Assembly: GCA_014526335.1 (NCBI GenBank) | Contig: JACTAT010000266.1 | Location: 575,602-639,601, forward strand | From: Chrysaora quinquecirrha | Lineage: Eukaryota; Cnidaria; Scyphozoa; Semaeostomeae; Pelagiidae | DNA length: 64,000 nt | Reading direction: 5' to 3' | Program-made: the position numbers and the translations under genes | Shown here: one piece after another, positions 10,744 to 21,656 of the stretch | How positions within the stretch are numbered: the stretch's first letter is position 1 | How the letters are laid out: each line of letters begins with the position of its first letter | Notes under the pieces: model-generated | The model's database searches: none | What the model saw: the letters and a program-made list of their open reading frames with translations, nothing else | What the model was told of the DNA's origin: nothing

Positions 10744-12230
10744 TTATTTTCTTTGGGCAGGATGAAACATTTTATGTCCTTTCATAGGGTTGCCACATGC
10801 TTTACATTTGGGCTTGCGTCTTTCAGAGCTGCTTTCAGATGAAGTTGATGTTATTGCTGTAAGATGATTTTAATTATTCAAATTAGATTTTATTCCACTG
10901 CACCTCCACCCTCACCACCCATTCTGGTGGTGTGCAATTCTTAGGCAATGTGCAACCCTTGTGTACGGGAAGGCCAGCTTGAAGAAACAGAGATTGTCAT
11001 CTCTAAGTGTGCATATTGTCTTTGACAAGGAGATTTCTGTGTGTGTAAACTTTAACAGGGTTAACAAAGGCAGTATTAGCAAAATGTATTTCTTTTATTT
11101 TAGTTTTGATGCATAGAACATACCAGGCTCTGTGGTTGGTGGAATCTCCTTTGTTACCATACTTTGGCGTGCAATGAACTTTTAAACAGCAGAAACCTTG
11201 TCTTCTTTATCCAGTATTGAATGCATAGGAGCTGGTATCATTTGCATATTTCGCTCTTTGAAAATTCCGAGTTTGTCTCCAGCAATACCACTCATCACAG
11301 TGTCAAATACAGACTGAATATATCCTGGCATGGGTAAGAATTGTTACATAGAATTTAAGTTGTTACTTACAATTTGTATCTTTTTCAAATTTACAATAAC
11401 GATTGTTTGGAGTCACTTACTGTATGTATGTTGAGCCCTTGTACTTTTTACTGATGCTTCCCCGTTTTTGAATTTCGGATAGGTGACTGTAACTTTTGGC
11501 TTCCCATCAGTGTCAACTATCTTGTTCCTAAACAAGTTCTCGTTGAAATGCAGCATTGATAGAATGAGTCTTAAAATCGAAAGTAAGTATTTGTGTTACA
11601 TTTGAGATTTCAATTTTTTTATATCATACAGAAAATGACAGAATTCAATTTTCAACAACACTACTTTAGATTTGCAAACCTGCAATACATTCCGGGAAAG
11701 GTAAAGGCAATCATTTTTGGTGCAAAGTGATTCACAGCTGAGTGGTAGGCCTCCAAGCAGCTAGTCTGAGCAACTGGCGATGCATGCATTATACCTGCTT
11801 TTATTCCTGGCTTCTCGAAAGTTTGTGGAAAGTGATTGTGTCTGCAAAGTAGAAAATTCAATCTTTAGACAGGTTGGTTTTACTTACATTGTTCTTTGTT
11901 TGTTTGTTTTTTCAAATTTTGGTAGCATGACAGTATTGCTTTTTAATTTTAGGAATAGCTGATTATTATTCAAGGTACCTTTTTGCAACCATTTTTTTGG
12001 TGGTATTTCTAATGAATGAGCACATTTGTTGAATATGGGATTAGGAAGATTCTCATGAACATTCTGGACGTGAAATAGGAATGAATAGAATTTAGCCCAA
12101 ATGACTTCTCCATTTCTGCTTGGTGTTGAGACTGCACTCCAGTGAAGGTGTCTTAGACATGGCTTAATCCAGCACTCAAGTGACGCACAACCCTTCAATT
12201 TTGAAATCTTAAGCAGGAGTTTGTGAATTT
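10744..12230 (-). pseudogene. Kolobok transposase, C-terminal exons
   Basis: Five exons are read on the minus strand. B is 12230-11979, with HLHWSAVS, AKFYSFLFHVQNVH and NKCAH motifs. C is 11841-11680 ([18 protein letters not shown]). D is 11569-11421 (LSMLHFNENLFRNK). E is 11324-11124 (YIQSVFDTVMSG). F is 10856-10744, ending in CKACGNPMKGHK and a TAA. The exon C to F joins have AG acceptors, GT donors and matching phases. The HFNEN box and a CxxCG-type tail occur in a large family of uncharacterised invertebrate transposase proteins. Exon E has an in-frame TAA. The central catalytic exons expected upstream are missing, where the copia fragment sits. It is convergent with the P2X7-like gene, with only about 50 bases between their stops. 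Confidence 0.7.
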
Positions 12231-12475
12231 CTGAAGAAGAAATTAATTTTCAAAAGTTGTGATTGTTTAAAGTCCGTAGATTCGATACAAGAGAAAGAAC
12301 TACATCTTTCACAACGATAACGAGGATAAGAGGAAAATAAGTTTAGTTACAGAGGATTAAATACAAAAACAGCATGAAGTAGAAAGGAACTTGTCAGTCA
12401 TCTAAACGGAAGCTTAATTGAATATAAACAAAAAGAATCAGCATGAGTCATTACACTAAAATTATGAGTTCTCAA

Positions 12476-13895
12476 TACTCCCATTTAATGATCATGCTTC
12501 AGACTTCAGTAGGACTCATCAAGTTTCTGAACTTTTCAACTTTTTAAAAGCCTTAGTCATCATATCAGCCAGCATGTCTTGAGTAGAACAGTATTTCACA
12601 GAAATAAAATCTGAGTTACCTTTTTCTCAAATGACATGAAATGAAATATCAATATGCTTTGTGCGGTTATGAAATTTCGGGTTTCTTGAAAGTTCAATCG
12701 CCCCTTGATTATCTTCAAATATGACTGTAGGTGTTTTCTGTTCAAATTTGAGATCTGCAATTAATTGTCTGAGCCAAATGGCTTCTTGAGTAGCAGTACT
12801 AAGAGCAACATATTCTGCCTCGGTTGACGATTTAGCCACTGTGAGTTGCCTTTTGCTACACCAACTTACTGTATTGCCTTTAATCTGAAAAATGTATCCT
12901 GATGTAGAGTAACGTGTATTGGGATCTCCAGCCCAATCAGCATCAGAATAACCAGATAGCATTTTATTTCCATTATTGGAATATTTCAAACCATAATTCA
13001 ATGTGCCTTTGATGTATCGAAAGATACCCTTGCCAGTGATCTTTCCCAGTGTTGGACATGAACTGTGATAGCTGCAGCAGCAAGAACTGCAGCAGCAAGA
13101 TCTGGACGTGTTGTAATTGTTGCATATGTTAAACAACCAATAGCAGTTTGATACAATTCAGCATCAAACTTTTCTTCCTCTTCTGATAACTTCAGAAATT
13201 TTCAACCAGGTTCCAAAGGCGTAGAAACAGGTCTGCAGTTTTCCATATTAAATCTTTTCAAAATTGATTCAAGATATTTCGGTTGATTAATAGATAAAAC
13301 TTGCTTTTGTCTGTCCCTTGTAACTGACATACCAAGGATGAAATGAATATCTCCTTGATCAACAATTGCAAACTTCTCACTAAGTGCTTGTTTTTCTTTA
13401 TTCAAAATAAGATCATCATTTGAGAACAACAAAATGTCATCGACATATAAAGCAATAATAACAAAGTCAATTCTTCCATTGGCTTTTTCAATCAAGTTGA
13501 TATATATACACGAATCAGCATCACTGCTCTTAAAACCTTGAGATTTTAGATAAGTGTCTACGGCAAAATTCCAGCAACGAGCAGCTTGTTTGAGACCATA
13601 AATGCTCAATTTTAGTTTACAAACATAATCAGGTTTAATTTCATCAATATACCCTTCAGGCTGCTTCATGTAAACTTCACTGTCTAGATCTCCTTGCAAA
13701 AATGCTGTTTTAACGTCCATTTGGTGGACTTCCCAATCATAAATATTAGCTAATGCTAATAAAGTTCTTACGGAATTATAGCGAATAAATGGTGAAAATA
13801 CATCTTGATAATCTATTCCATGTGCTTGAGAATAGCCTCAAGCCACCAAACATGGCTTGAATCTATCAACCAAACCATCAGCTTTGCATTTCATG
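12476..13895 (-). pseudogene. Ty1/copia Pol fragment (reverse transcriptase and RNase H)
   Basis: In minus-strand order there is CKADGLVDRFKPCLVA then a stop, DWEVHQMDVKTAFLQGDL, YGLKQAARCW and the catalytic LYVDDILLFS. These are followed by the RNase H part with SGYSDADWAGD, SSTEAEYVAL and FEDNQGAI. This is the canonical copia order. Gag, protease and integrase are absent. Breaks are a TGA after LVA (about 13837), a frameshift/stop near 13200, another break near 13040-13140, and a stop before EKGN (about 12627). Downstream at about 12476 a TTAAATGGGAG tract followed by TATTGAGAACTC looks like a polypurine tract and LTR start. The LTR end was not pinned down. It interrupts the Kolobok transposase gene in the same orientation. 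Confidence 0.85.
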
Positions 13896-14029
13896 AGATG
13901 ACTTGAAATGATTTCAGGACATTCCTTACAGTCTAAAAAAAACACAACCAGTTTGAACATTTCTGGTTGTACATGTTTGTAAAATGAAATGTATTGAAAA
14001 CTATCAAATGTATAAGACTTGGTACTTAC
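13896..14029 (-). other. Kolobok transposase intron and short exon stub next to copia
   Basis: After the THAP exon a donor GTAAGT (14029) leads to a T-rich acceptor TTTTTTTAG at about 13934. Some 35 bases of possible exon follow before copia coding begins (about 13895). The abutment suggests the copia copy lost its 5' part on, or after, insertion here. Confidence 0.4.
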
Positions 14030-14470
14030 ATTTCTCTTCTCTCTTTGTGAGACTTTCTGACCGGCTTCTTCGTCGAACTGGGGGAGATGAATGCTTGGAA
14101 CAGCTGTGATTCCAATTTCATCTCTTATTAAAACTGGCTTGAATCTTTTTGTAAAACCAGGTATTACAATTTTTGGTTGTTCAAAATCGGATGGCTTAAA
14201 ATGTTTTGAGCAAATGACTGAGTGCTCTGTGGCAATCCATTTGGCTCTCCTCGTCTGTACAAAATTAACCCACCGCTTTCGTTGTTGCTATAGGCTATAG
14301 GCTTTGCTATAGGAATGTCCTGACCAAAATGAAAGGTGATGAAAGGCCTATAGGCTTTGCTATAGCCTTTCATCACCAAAATATGGAATTCTATGCAAGG
14401 ATATTTCTTGAGCAGTATAAAAAGAGCTATTTGTGTTGGAGCAATTCGCCACAACACAACAATCAGGCAT
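14030..14470 (-). pseudogene. THAP-domain first exon of the Kolobok transposase
   Basis: It starts MPDCCVVANCSNTN, carrying the first two THAP zinc cysteines. It continues ISLHRIPYFGDE and then, after an inserted block, RKRWVNFVQTRRAKWIA, ICSKHFKPSDF (the CxxH pair) and GITAVPSIH (the conserved AVP box). THAP is a C2CH zinc-dependent DNA-binding domain found in P-element and Kolobok transposases. About 80 bases at 14285-14365, built from a duplicated CTATAGGCTTTGCTATAG segment, interrupt the domain and shift the frame. The exon ends at a GTAAGT donor. The start lies about 150 bases inside the right terminal repeat, so the repeat probably carries the promoter. Confidence 0.8.
14335..14377. repeat. 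Hairpin insertion in the THAP exon
   Basis: GGTGATGAAAGG at 14335-14346 is perfectly complementary to CCTTTCATCACC at 14366-14377. A CTATAG...CTATAG inner pair makes a compact hairpin. A second copy of the loop lies just to the left at about 14290-14312. Confidence 0.8.
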
Positions 14471-14619
14471 TTTCTTCCCGGTAATAAAACTTCTTGCAAA
14501 ATTCTGTGAAAGGTCAAACAGGAATTTTATTTCGTTCCGGGATCTACGTCACATGCCCTCAATCCAGGCCCTTTTGGAAGAACGCACCATTTCGAAGAAA
14601 CCGTTAGGATTTAGCCTTT

Positions 14620-14736
14620 TCGGAGGTGTTAAAAAGCGTGTTAATGAGGTAATTATCAAATTGAAAAGTTACGAACGTGTTTTGGCATCAAAAACTACCC
14701 AGAAACACAAAAATACGATATGGTGGTAGTAGCCCT
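14620..14736. repeat. Right terminal inverted repeat of the Kolobok element
   Basis: Complement of the left repeat, ending ...GGTGGTAGTAGCCCT before TTAA. Confidence 0.9.
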
Positions 14737-14910
14737 TTAAGTATAGCATGAATCACACAGCAACATTTTATCCACTAGAGAAGTACACTAGAAAATCAAA
14801 TATGTAGAACAGGTCAAATGCGGCATCTGCTTATAATAAGTTGGCTGGCAAGATGGAAGAAGGAATAGATGAATAGATGTTGAAGATTGTCCACGACGGA
14901 AACTTCTGAG

Positions 14911-15416
14911 TATCCAAAAGCATACTCTATGAACTTGTAAATACAAATTCCTCCAGCTTCCAAGGTTGAAACTATTCTTGGTTATCATTCTGAACCTGAG
15001 GAGAAAGGGAACATGTGGGTTGATAGTGTCATTCCCCATGATTTATGGGTAATAATAAAGGACTCAGCAGATAAAGTTGACTTGGCCTGGCATTTGACAG
15101 AAGCAGAGTCTTTAGCCAAGGAAATAAAGGAGGAGTTAATAGTAGGTGGGCTGAAAATAGATTCATTTTTAAAATATTTGAAAGGATGGGAAAAGCACTT
15201 GCTTTCAAAATTAATTGAAGATAGATGAGTCAAGGTTGGATTTCAGTCTGAAAGTGACAGTTTTATTAAAAGGGTTTATATGAAACAGTCTGAAACAGCT
15301 AACTCAATTCTTGCCAGTAGAAAATTAGCTCTTGGGTACTCAAAAAAAGATGACATAACAAAAAGCCTCTTCATCAACAATGTTTGGCAATCAATTGTTG
15401 AAAAACATCAGTACTA
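14911..15416 (+). pseudogene. Unrecognised ORF with one in-frame stop
   Basis: A frame open from 14911 reads to a TGA at 15226-15228 and continues coding-like in the same frame to 15416. Possible start codons are at 15013 (MWVDSVIPHDLW) or upstream by splicing. It contains LTEAESLAKEIKEELIVGG and YLKGWEKHLLSKL, both helix-rich, and after the stop SFIKRVYMKQSETANSIL. It has no signal peptide or membrane segment and I do not recognise the family. It lies 170 bases to the right of the Kolobok element. The single stop in a long coherent frame suggests a recently inactivated gene or TE-encoded protein. Confidence 0.4.
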
Positions 15417-17411
15417 GAGTTAGGAATGCATAATTAATGTAAAGGGGGTAAGATTGAAACAGAATGCAAGGTACTTGGTTGTTAGTCTGGAAGAATGGTT
15501 CAACTGGACGAAAAGACACAGCAATGGTACAAAACTAACTGAACGCCATTTTTGTTCATGACAGGGTTCTCTGCTGACTATTCTGATATTTCTAAGGACA
15601 TTTTCTTAATCGGCACAAGGCATCAGTACCACTGCTTTAACTCTTCTTTTATTCGTTGCTAGGTATCTGGATGAATTTCACATGCTTTCAACTGAAGATG
15701 TCCTAAAAGGCAACAAAATTATCATACCAGAGTATAATGGTTTTAATGCAGAGATTGTAACAACACCGATCAATAATCTGACGATGAAACTCGAACTGAA
15801 ACTGAAGTTATTCCTACAATAATTCATGTTACTGATATCGAGAAGAAAGTGTTGGAGATTTTAATCATGAAAAATTAATTTTGAGTATCCAATTTTAGCC
15901 ATCCCAAACAGGGTGAGGACCTTATATTCCATACTGCATTTTTACTTAGGTGCAACTTTAACTTTTTTATACAGTTTGTTTGTCACTAAAAGCCACAGAT
16001 ATATTTTTAACCCTATTTTTACTGGGGGGCATTCCCATAGCATCAAGAAAAGACATTACTTGATAGCCTGATACTTATCAACAATTACCAAAATGTATAA
16101 GTGCCTTTTTGACACTGTTATCGTTTGCATTGTTCACATCATGTCAACCAAGTTTTGAAAGACAGTGTGTAAGGATGGTCTGAAACTTGGGCAAGAAGTG
16201 AATTAAAGCGCTATAAACTATCAAAAACGTAAATAATAGCCTATGTTTACAAAATGGGTGAACATTTGAAATTTATATTCATTACAAGGTCACAGTTACC
16301 TAATTTTATAAGACATCATTTTTCATACAAATGTAAATTTTTGCATTCTTGCATTTTTATGCATGTTTTTTTATATTTTTGAGATGTTTGAGGTCAATAT
16401 TGGTCATATTAATTGAATTACAGAATAAAAAAATCAAGGGCAGATATTGACATTACAAAAAATGCAAATTTTTGTTGAATTCAACTCAATTTTTTTTTTG
16501 CCTTTCCTTATATAGTGACCATATGAGTGGTAGATAAACGCCACTATTTTCAATCTTTCTTCAATCTTTAGCAAAAAAATGGGACAAAAATGAAATTATA
16601 TCACTTATTACATTATTATAATGGCATATTCTATTTTAAAACTTGAACTTACTTTGTCTAGGTTATTGTTAGAGCCTTTAATTTGTGCCAAGTTTCGTTG
16701 AAAATACTGGTGAGTCAAAAAACCCTAGTATGATAGGGTTAAATGCTCTTTTCATCTTAATAAAGCTCTTTTCATATACGAAATTTAGATAATAAATACA
16801 ATACATGTTGTTCAGGAGCATTACACGCAACCGAAAATGCGTGTAAGTGCGTAAAAAGAGTGATCGACTTTAAAAAAGAATGTAAAAGGGTGAATGTAAC
16901 CAATTCAAGTTTTCGAGTTTTTCTTTCTTACTTGTCTGAAGTTATGCCAAGAAAATCATAAATGGATGAAGAATTTAAATCCTGTTTGCTTAGAGCTCCC
17001 TCAAAGGAAAGCAGAAAAGCAGTAGCCTGAAATACCAATTTCCATAGAATAGATAAATATTTCGTTAACTTGACCTTTGATCTTATAGTAATAAAATTCT
17101 AATGTTTTACTTGTTTCTATTGTATTTAATTCTTGGTTAGCTTTTAGAATGAGACATTTGAGATCATATGGGTGTAGTTTTTTCTTTATTTCCCTGTTAT
17201 GTAACAGAGTAATTTACTATTGCTCAGGCAGTGTAATTTATCTATCAAATTGTGTAACTATTTTTTCACAAACATTTTGGATAGGAATACCGTAATTTTT
17301 GCAGAGCCATTCGTAAAATTTTTCATACAATAATTCTTTTTAATTCAAGCAATTTTTAGCCATAATACTCGACAATAAAGCTTGCTGAAAGCAGTACGAT
17401 GGCACTATAAC
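15417..17411. other. No supported gene
   Basis: Two kilobases without a convincing gene. Around 15660-15870 a plus-strand stretch has coding-like composition (reading VSGMNFTCFQLKMS and others) but is stop-ridden and unassigned. The rest is AT-rich, with long homopolymer runs. Confidence 0.4.
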
Positions 17412-17951
17412 CTTCACTGATGTTATCCCCCCACTGTACTGAACAGCCTCCACAGTACTGAACAGCCTCCACTGTACTGATGTTATCCCTACGCTGTACT
17501 GGACAGCCTCCACTGTAATCAATGGTATCCCCCACACGCATCATGCTATCCTTCCACTGTAATGATGTTATCCTCTACAGTACAGGACAGCCTCCACTGT
17601 ACTGATGTTATCTTTCCACGTGCATCATGATATCCCTCCACAGTACTGAACAGCCTCCACTGTACTGATGTTATCTCTCCGCTGTACTGAACTGCCACCA
17701 CTGTACTCAATGTTATCCATCCACACGCATCATGTTATCCCTCAACAGTACTGAACAGCCTCCACTGTACTGATGTTATCCCCCCACATGCATAATGTTA
17801 TCCCTCCACTGTACTGATGTTATCCCTCCACTGTACTGCACAACCTCCACTGTACTCAATGTTATCCCTCCACACGCATCATGTTATCCCTCCACTGTAC
17901 TGAACAACCTCCACTGTCCTGCACAGCCTCCACTGTACTGCACAGACATCA
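17412..17951. repeat. Composite tandem array, CCTCCACTGTACTGA family (copy 1)
   Basis: It is built from recurring blocks: CAGCCTCCACTGTACTGA, TGTTATCCCTCCAC and CACACGCATCATGTTATCC. The blocks combine into units of irregular length. The same blocks in the same orientation form the array at 53035-53508. Both arrays end in CTGTACTGCACAGA followed by a CC[CT]GGGGT flank. Open frames across it are repeat artefacts. Confidence 0.9.
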
Positions 17952-18345
17952 CCCGGGGTGAATTTCTGGGGATTCATGTGCATGATATGCATTTCACCAT
18001 TTGCATTTGCCGCTGTTGTATCCACTGCAATTTTGTATCCAGTGTAGTTGTTGCATCCACTGCATTTGCATTTATTGATGATTCCCAGTTTCTTCCGCCT
18101 TTCTTCTTCTTTCATCCAGCTCTTGGGTCCTTATGTCCAACTGTTGACCTTTGTTTCCTGTTCTCCTTTTGCTGGCCCAAGTTTTCCATAACTTCCCCAA
18201 GTCTCTCTATTACTTTTCTACCAATTTAATTTGCTTGTTAGGGGTAAGGCGCTGCTTTTTGGATTGTTTGAGCACATACATGAAACAATTTTTGTGCTAA
18301 GGATACTTTTTCCTTTGTTAATGAACTTAGCAACTTAAACACTTG

Positions 18346-19130
18346 TGATAAATTTATGGTTTCCCTTGATGTCGAAAGTCTTTTTACTAACATCCCATTG
18401 AACGAATCTATTGATTTAGCGATAAGATACATTAAAATTGGCAACCCTGAACTTAAACTGACCTTAAAAACTGTTTAATTTTGCTACATCTCAAACTCAT
18501 TTTTCATTTAATAGTAACTATTATGACCAGGTAGACAGTATGGGATCCCCACTTGCCCCTGTTCCAGCTAATCTCTTCATGGGACATCAGGAAAAGATCT
18601 GGTTAGAACAATTTAATGCTTCTGAGGTTTTATTTTACTGTCACTATGTTGACGCTACTTTCTGTCTGTTTAAAAATGAATATGACGCCCTTAAATTCTT
18701 TAACTTCATTAATCAACAACACCCTAATATTAAATTTACTATGGAACAGGAAAATAACAATAAACTTCCCTTTTTGGATATATTAATTGATAAAGGTAAT
18801 CACCAGTCTCCCATAACTTAAGTTTACCACAAAAAACTTACACAGGTTTACTCGCTAACTTTTTTAGTTTCACTTCTTTTTCGTATAAAATAGAATTAAT
18901 GAGGACTCTAGTTGATAGGGCTTATAAGATTTAAAACAGCTGGCTTGGTTTTGATAGTGACATTAAACAACTTACTTTAACTCTAAATAGAAACCTTCAG
19001 CCCACCTATCTTATTAACAACGTTATTCATAATTATTTAAATAAAGTTAGATGTCCACCCTTAGTTGATAGTCATAGCTCTAATGATAAGGAATCTAATC
19101 TTGTTTGTTACAATAAACTTCTTTAAATTG
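18346..19130 (+). pseudogene. Penelope-like reverse transcriptase
   Basis: It reads MVSLDVESLFTNIPLNESI (palm entry), then after a stop DSMGSPLAPVPANLFMGH. The catalytic box is YCHYVDATF in place of YVDD, so the second catalytic aspartate is lost. HPNIKFTMEQENNNKLPFLD follows, typical of the family. The longest open stretch is 18540-18821. The thumb region beyond it continues in other frames with stops. No active enzyme could be made. Confidence 0.85.
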
Positions 19131-19317
19131 GTAGGTTTTTGGTTTTAACTCAACGTGAAATAAAGTACTTGGCTAAAGAATACGGTAAAGATATAAATAT
19201 TAAGCTTGTTTTCAATTCTTTTAAATAACGCTCCATGTTCGGGGTTAAGGATTCTGTAAGTGCTTTGGGGCTCGTGTTGTTTACCAATTTCTTTGTGGCG
19301 GATGTTCCACATCTTTT

Positions 19318-19560
19318 GTCGGTGAAACTTCTCGACATCTTTCAACACGAATTCGGGTGCATTTGGCCACATACAAAAACTCACATATTTTAAAACACTT
19401 AAATGAGTCCCCTTCTTGCCACCCTCTTTGCTCTGAGGAAAGTTTCTCTATTCTTGACAACCCTAATAGCAGCTTGTGTCTCAAGATCAAGGAAGCTCTA
19501 CATATCTCTCAAACCTACGCTTTACAAACAACTTTATCATTACAAATTGAATCTTTCTTT
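19318..19560 (+). pseudogene. Penelope-like GIY-YIG endonuclease fragment
   Basis: A plus-strand reading has GETSRHLSTRIRVHLA, with the conserved arginine/histidine helix. It is followed by HILKHLNES, SILDNPNSSLCLKIKEALHI with the catalytic-type glutamate in KEALHI, and the LSLQIESFF tail. The GIY-YIG signature itself is not preserved upstream. The position directly after the reverse transcriptase fits the C-terminal nuclease of Penelope elements. Confidence 0.75.
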
Positions 19561-19754
19561 TTAATTATTTTTATTTTATTTCATTCGTTCTTATTTACGT
19601 ATTCCCATTTGTACGTTTTATTTACCTTGAATGTTACCGATTTGATTATTTACCCACGTGTGTTATTAAGTGATGTAATATTTTATAGCTGTAATATTTT
19701 ATAGCTATATTGAACCCTTGTAATATCTTGATTAGCTTATAACAATTTTTGCAA

Positions 19755-19785
19755 CTGAAGATGAACATAAAATGTTCAAAACATG
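19755..19785 (+). ncRNA. Hammerhead-like 3' motif of the Penelope-like element
   Basis: CTGAAGA is followed by a perfect 7-bp helix, TGAACAT / ATGTTCA around an AAA loop, and then AAAC. This is the CUGANGA - stem II - (G)AAA order of a minimal hammerhead, with A where the first G of GAAA should be. It lies 200 bases downstream of the GIY-YIG remnant, where Penelope elements carry their ribozyme-bearing terminal repeat. Confidence 0.5.
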
Positions 19786-19941
19786 TTTTGCCGCTTAAAT
19801 TTGTCGTTTTTCTTTTGAAATTTCTAACATATGAAACTCTTCGTTGACACTCACTGTCACAAGAACAATTTCTAAGTCTCGATTGTCTTTATGTTGCGCG
19901 TGCATGCACAACTGCACAATTTTATTGTTGACGAAATCAAG

Positions 19942-20690
19942 ATGGCTTCTCAAGCATCTCAAAGACGAAGATCAGAACAAAACAGACAACCCCTTTTGAG
20001 TCTTGTGGACTTACTGAAATTACTAAATTCTGGAAACTTTATGGAGAGAGAAACACGAAATATCACTAACAATATGAAGAAGGACAAGACATTTTACAAG
20101 GCAGAGATAAAAGAAATTGATCCCGTAAACAACAAGGTTCTAGTCCATTTTACGGGGTACCCAGAAAAATATGATGAATGGAAAGAAATTAGCAATGAAT
20201 TTCCAGTGGTTAAGGTAAAAAAAAATATCAGCCAGCCGACTCTTCTACTTTTGAAGAAAGAGCAATGAAGGTTTTGCAAATTTTATACAGTGAAATAAGG
20301 AAAAAACTGTGGTCAGATCGTAAAGATGACCCTGATGTTAGAGTCGAAATCGACATTGATGAGGATGTTTATGAAATGTACCTCGTAAGCCTCTGAGAAA
20401 TAGCCTCAAAAACAGGTAATACGGGAAGAAGAAAAATCTTGTCCTAAAGCAAGCTGGACAATGTTTTTGGGAGAAATTGGTACATTAGAGTGAAAAATCC
20501 TTTGGGTTATTTTGGCTGTGTCATCAAAGGAACAGTTCAGTACTGGTTGACAGACCGGGAACCAATATCAGATTACTTTTCAATCGGAAACAGATTTTTT
20601 CCCTACAAGATTGAATAATGGCCAAGGCTGGCTTTCACTTCTTTAAGGGAGAATGGAAATTCAAGAAAATACCGAGAGAAATTTAAATGA
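19942..20690 (+). pseudogene. Chromo-barrel (Tudor-knot-like) domain protein, broken
   Basis: The preferred start is 19942 (AAGATGG context, MASQASQRRRSEQ); an upstream in-frame ATG is at 19891. Residues about 40-85 read FYKAEIKEIDPVNNKVLVHF then GYPEKYDEWKEI, a chromo-barrel/MRG-type fold with its aromatic cage and the YDEW signature. The frame stops at 20268. Coding then continues in other frames with YSEIRKKLWSDRKDDPDVRV, WYIRVKNPLGYFGCVIKG and RKYREKFK to about 20690. The whole resembles a multicopy, unnamed marine-invertebrate protein family rather than a host chromatin factor. Such domains bind histone tails, so a targeting role for a mobile element is possible but is inference. Confidence 0.6.
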
Positions 20691-21656
20691 GAGGAACTGA
20701 ACTGATATTATCTTTTAAAATTTTACAGTTTCACAGTATATCTTTTCAAAGTTTTTTAAGGGTTAATGTCAATGACACACAAACTTGTTATATCACACAT
20801 AATTATTAAACATTTGAACCGCAAAAAAGTATTTCAGGGTTTAAAAAATCAAAATGCAAAATTTCATGCCACGCTTGTAAAATTTGTTTGAGCATATGCC
20901 ATTCTTAAGGGATGTCGATGATTTCTAAAGACTTGCCCACGAAATTGCAAAACATTTCAAATGTGATAGTGAGCGCTTGCTTTGTTGTGAACTGTGACAC
21001 AGGGGGAGTGAATAGACCGATAGACCAACTGAGTTAACATCTACTTCTAAATGATCTTATGCATCATTATTTTCAAGTTGAACAGCTTTTTAAGAAGATT
21101 ACATCACCTCTAAAGGTTTGAAATTAACTATGAAATTACCATTCAACATTCAGAACAAGATTCCTTGCGATGTCTGCCAAACCTTCCAGTTTGGGGGCAG
21201 AAGATTTTGGAGGCTTTCTAAACCTGCCATTTTCAGAAGACAGTACCAAAAAAATTCATTTTGACATCTACTGAAAAGAGAAGGCGTCTGGTGAAAACAG
21301 AATGTGACCAAAAAAATACACCCTTAAACACTTTAAAAACACCTCATTAATCACACAAGTTAATAGGAAGATAGTATAAATTTTAACAGCTACAATAATG
21401 TATTCTGATTACGATAGCAACTGGTGTGCAATTCAAGATTCAAGACTGAAATAGGCTCCCAAAACTGAATGCAAATTATAACAGTATGTCAAAAATAGTA
21501 CCAAGGGTTATGAAAACTCAAAATTTCGTTTCTTCACATTTCTTCATGCTGATGTACTTTACTGTATAAAGGGTTGGCTTCTACACCAGTATCTACAAAT
21601 GAGTATCATGTTTAATGATAATAAAAAAAACTGCACCATTATGTTGTTCATAGACT
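20691..21656. other. No supported gene
   Basis: AT-rich, with no coding or structured repeat seen. Confidence 0.4.

Larger units (their letters stand above)
9424..14736. mobile_element. Kolobok-type DNA transposon with TTAA duplications
   Basis: The left end (9424) starts AGGGCTACTATCACCATATC. The right end (14736) is its complement, AGGGCTACTACCACCATATC read inward. The inverted repeats run about 117 bases (9424-9541 and 14620-14736) at high identity. Each end is flanked by TTAA (9420-9423 and 14737-14740). Kolobok superfamily elements are known for TTAA target duplications and THAP-bearing transposases, and both are present. Inside are a P2X7-tail-like gene on + and a transposase gene on - in convergent orientation, plus a later copia insertion. 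The element is 5313 bases including that insertion. piggyBac also uses TTAA but lacks a THAP domain, so Kolobok is preferred. Confidence 0.85.
18290..19790 (+). mobile_element. Penelope-like retroelement remnant
   Basis: Reverse transcriptase, then a GIY-YIG endonuclease, then a hammerhead-like 3' motif, all on the plus strand in the order expected of Penelope-like elements. The coding part is full of stops and the 5' part is not seen. Confidence 0.85.

Noticed and set aside
9424..14736. Element considered as piggyBac because of TTAA
   Set aside because: The long AGGG-starting inverted repeats, the THAP domain and the HFNEN-type transposase exons fit Kolobok and not piggyBac.
17340..18229. 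ORFs repeating VEAVQYSGG and similar; also considered as a CRISPR array
   Set aside because: Word order and spacing are irregular, there are no constant repeats with unique spacers, and the host is eukaryotic. The frames are repeat artefacts, as at 53035-53498.
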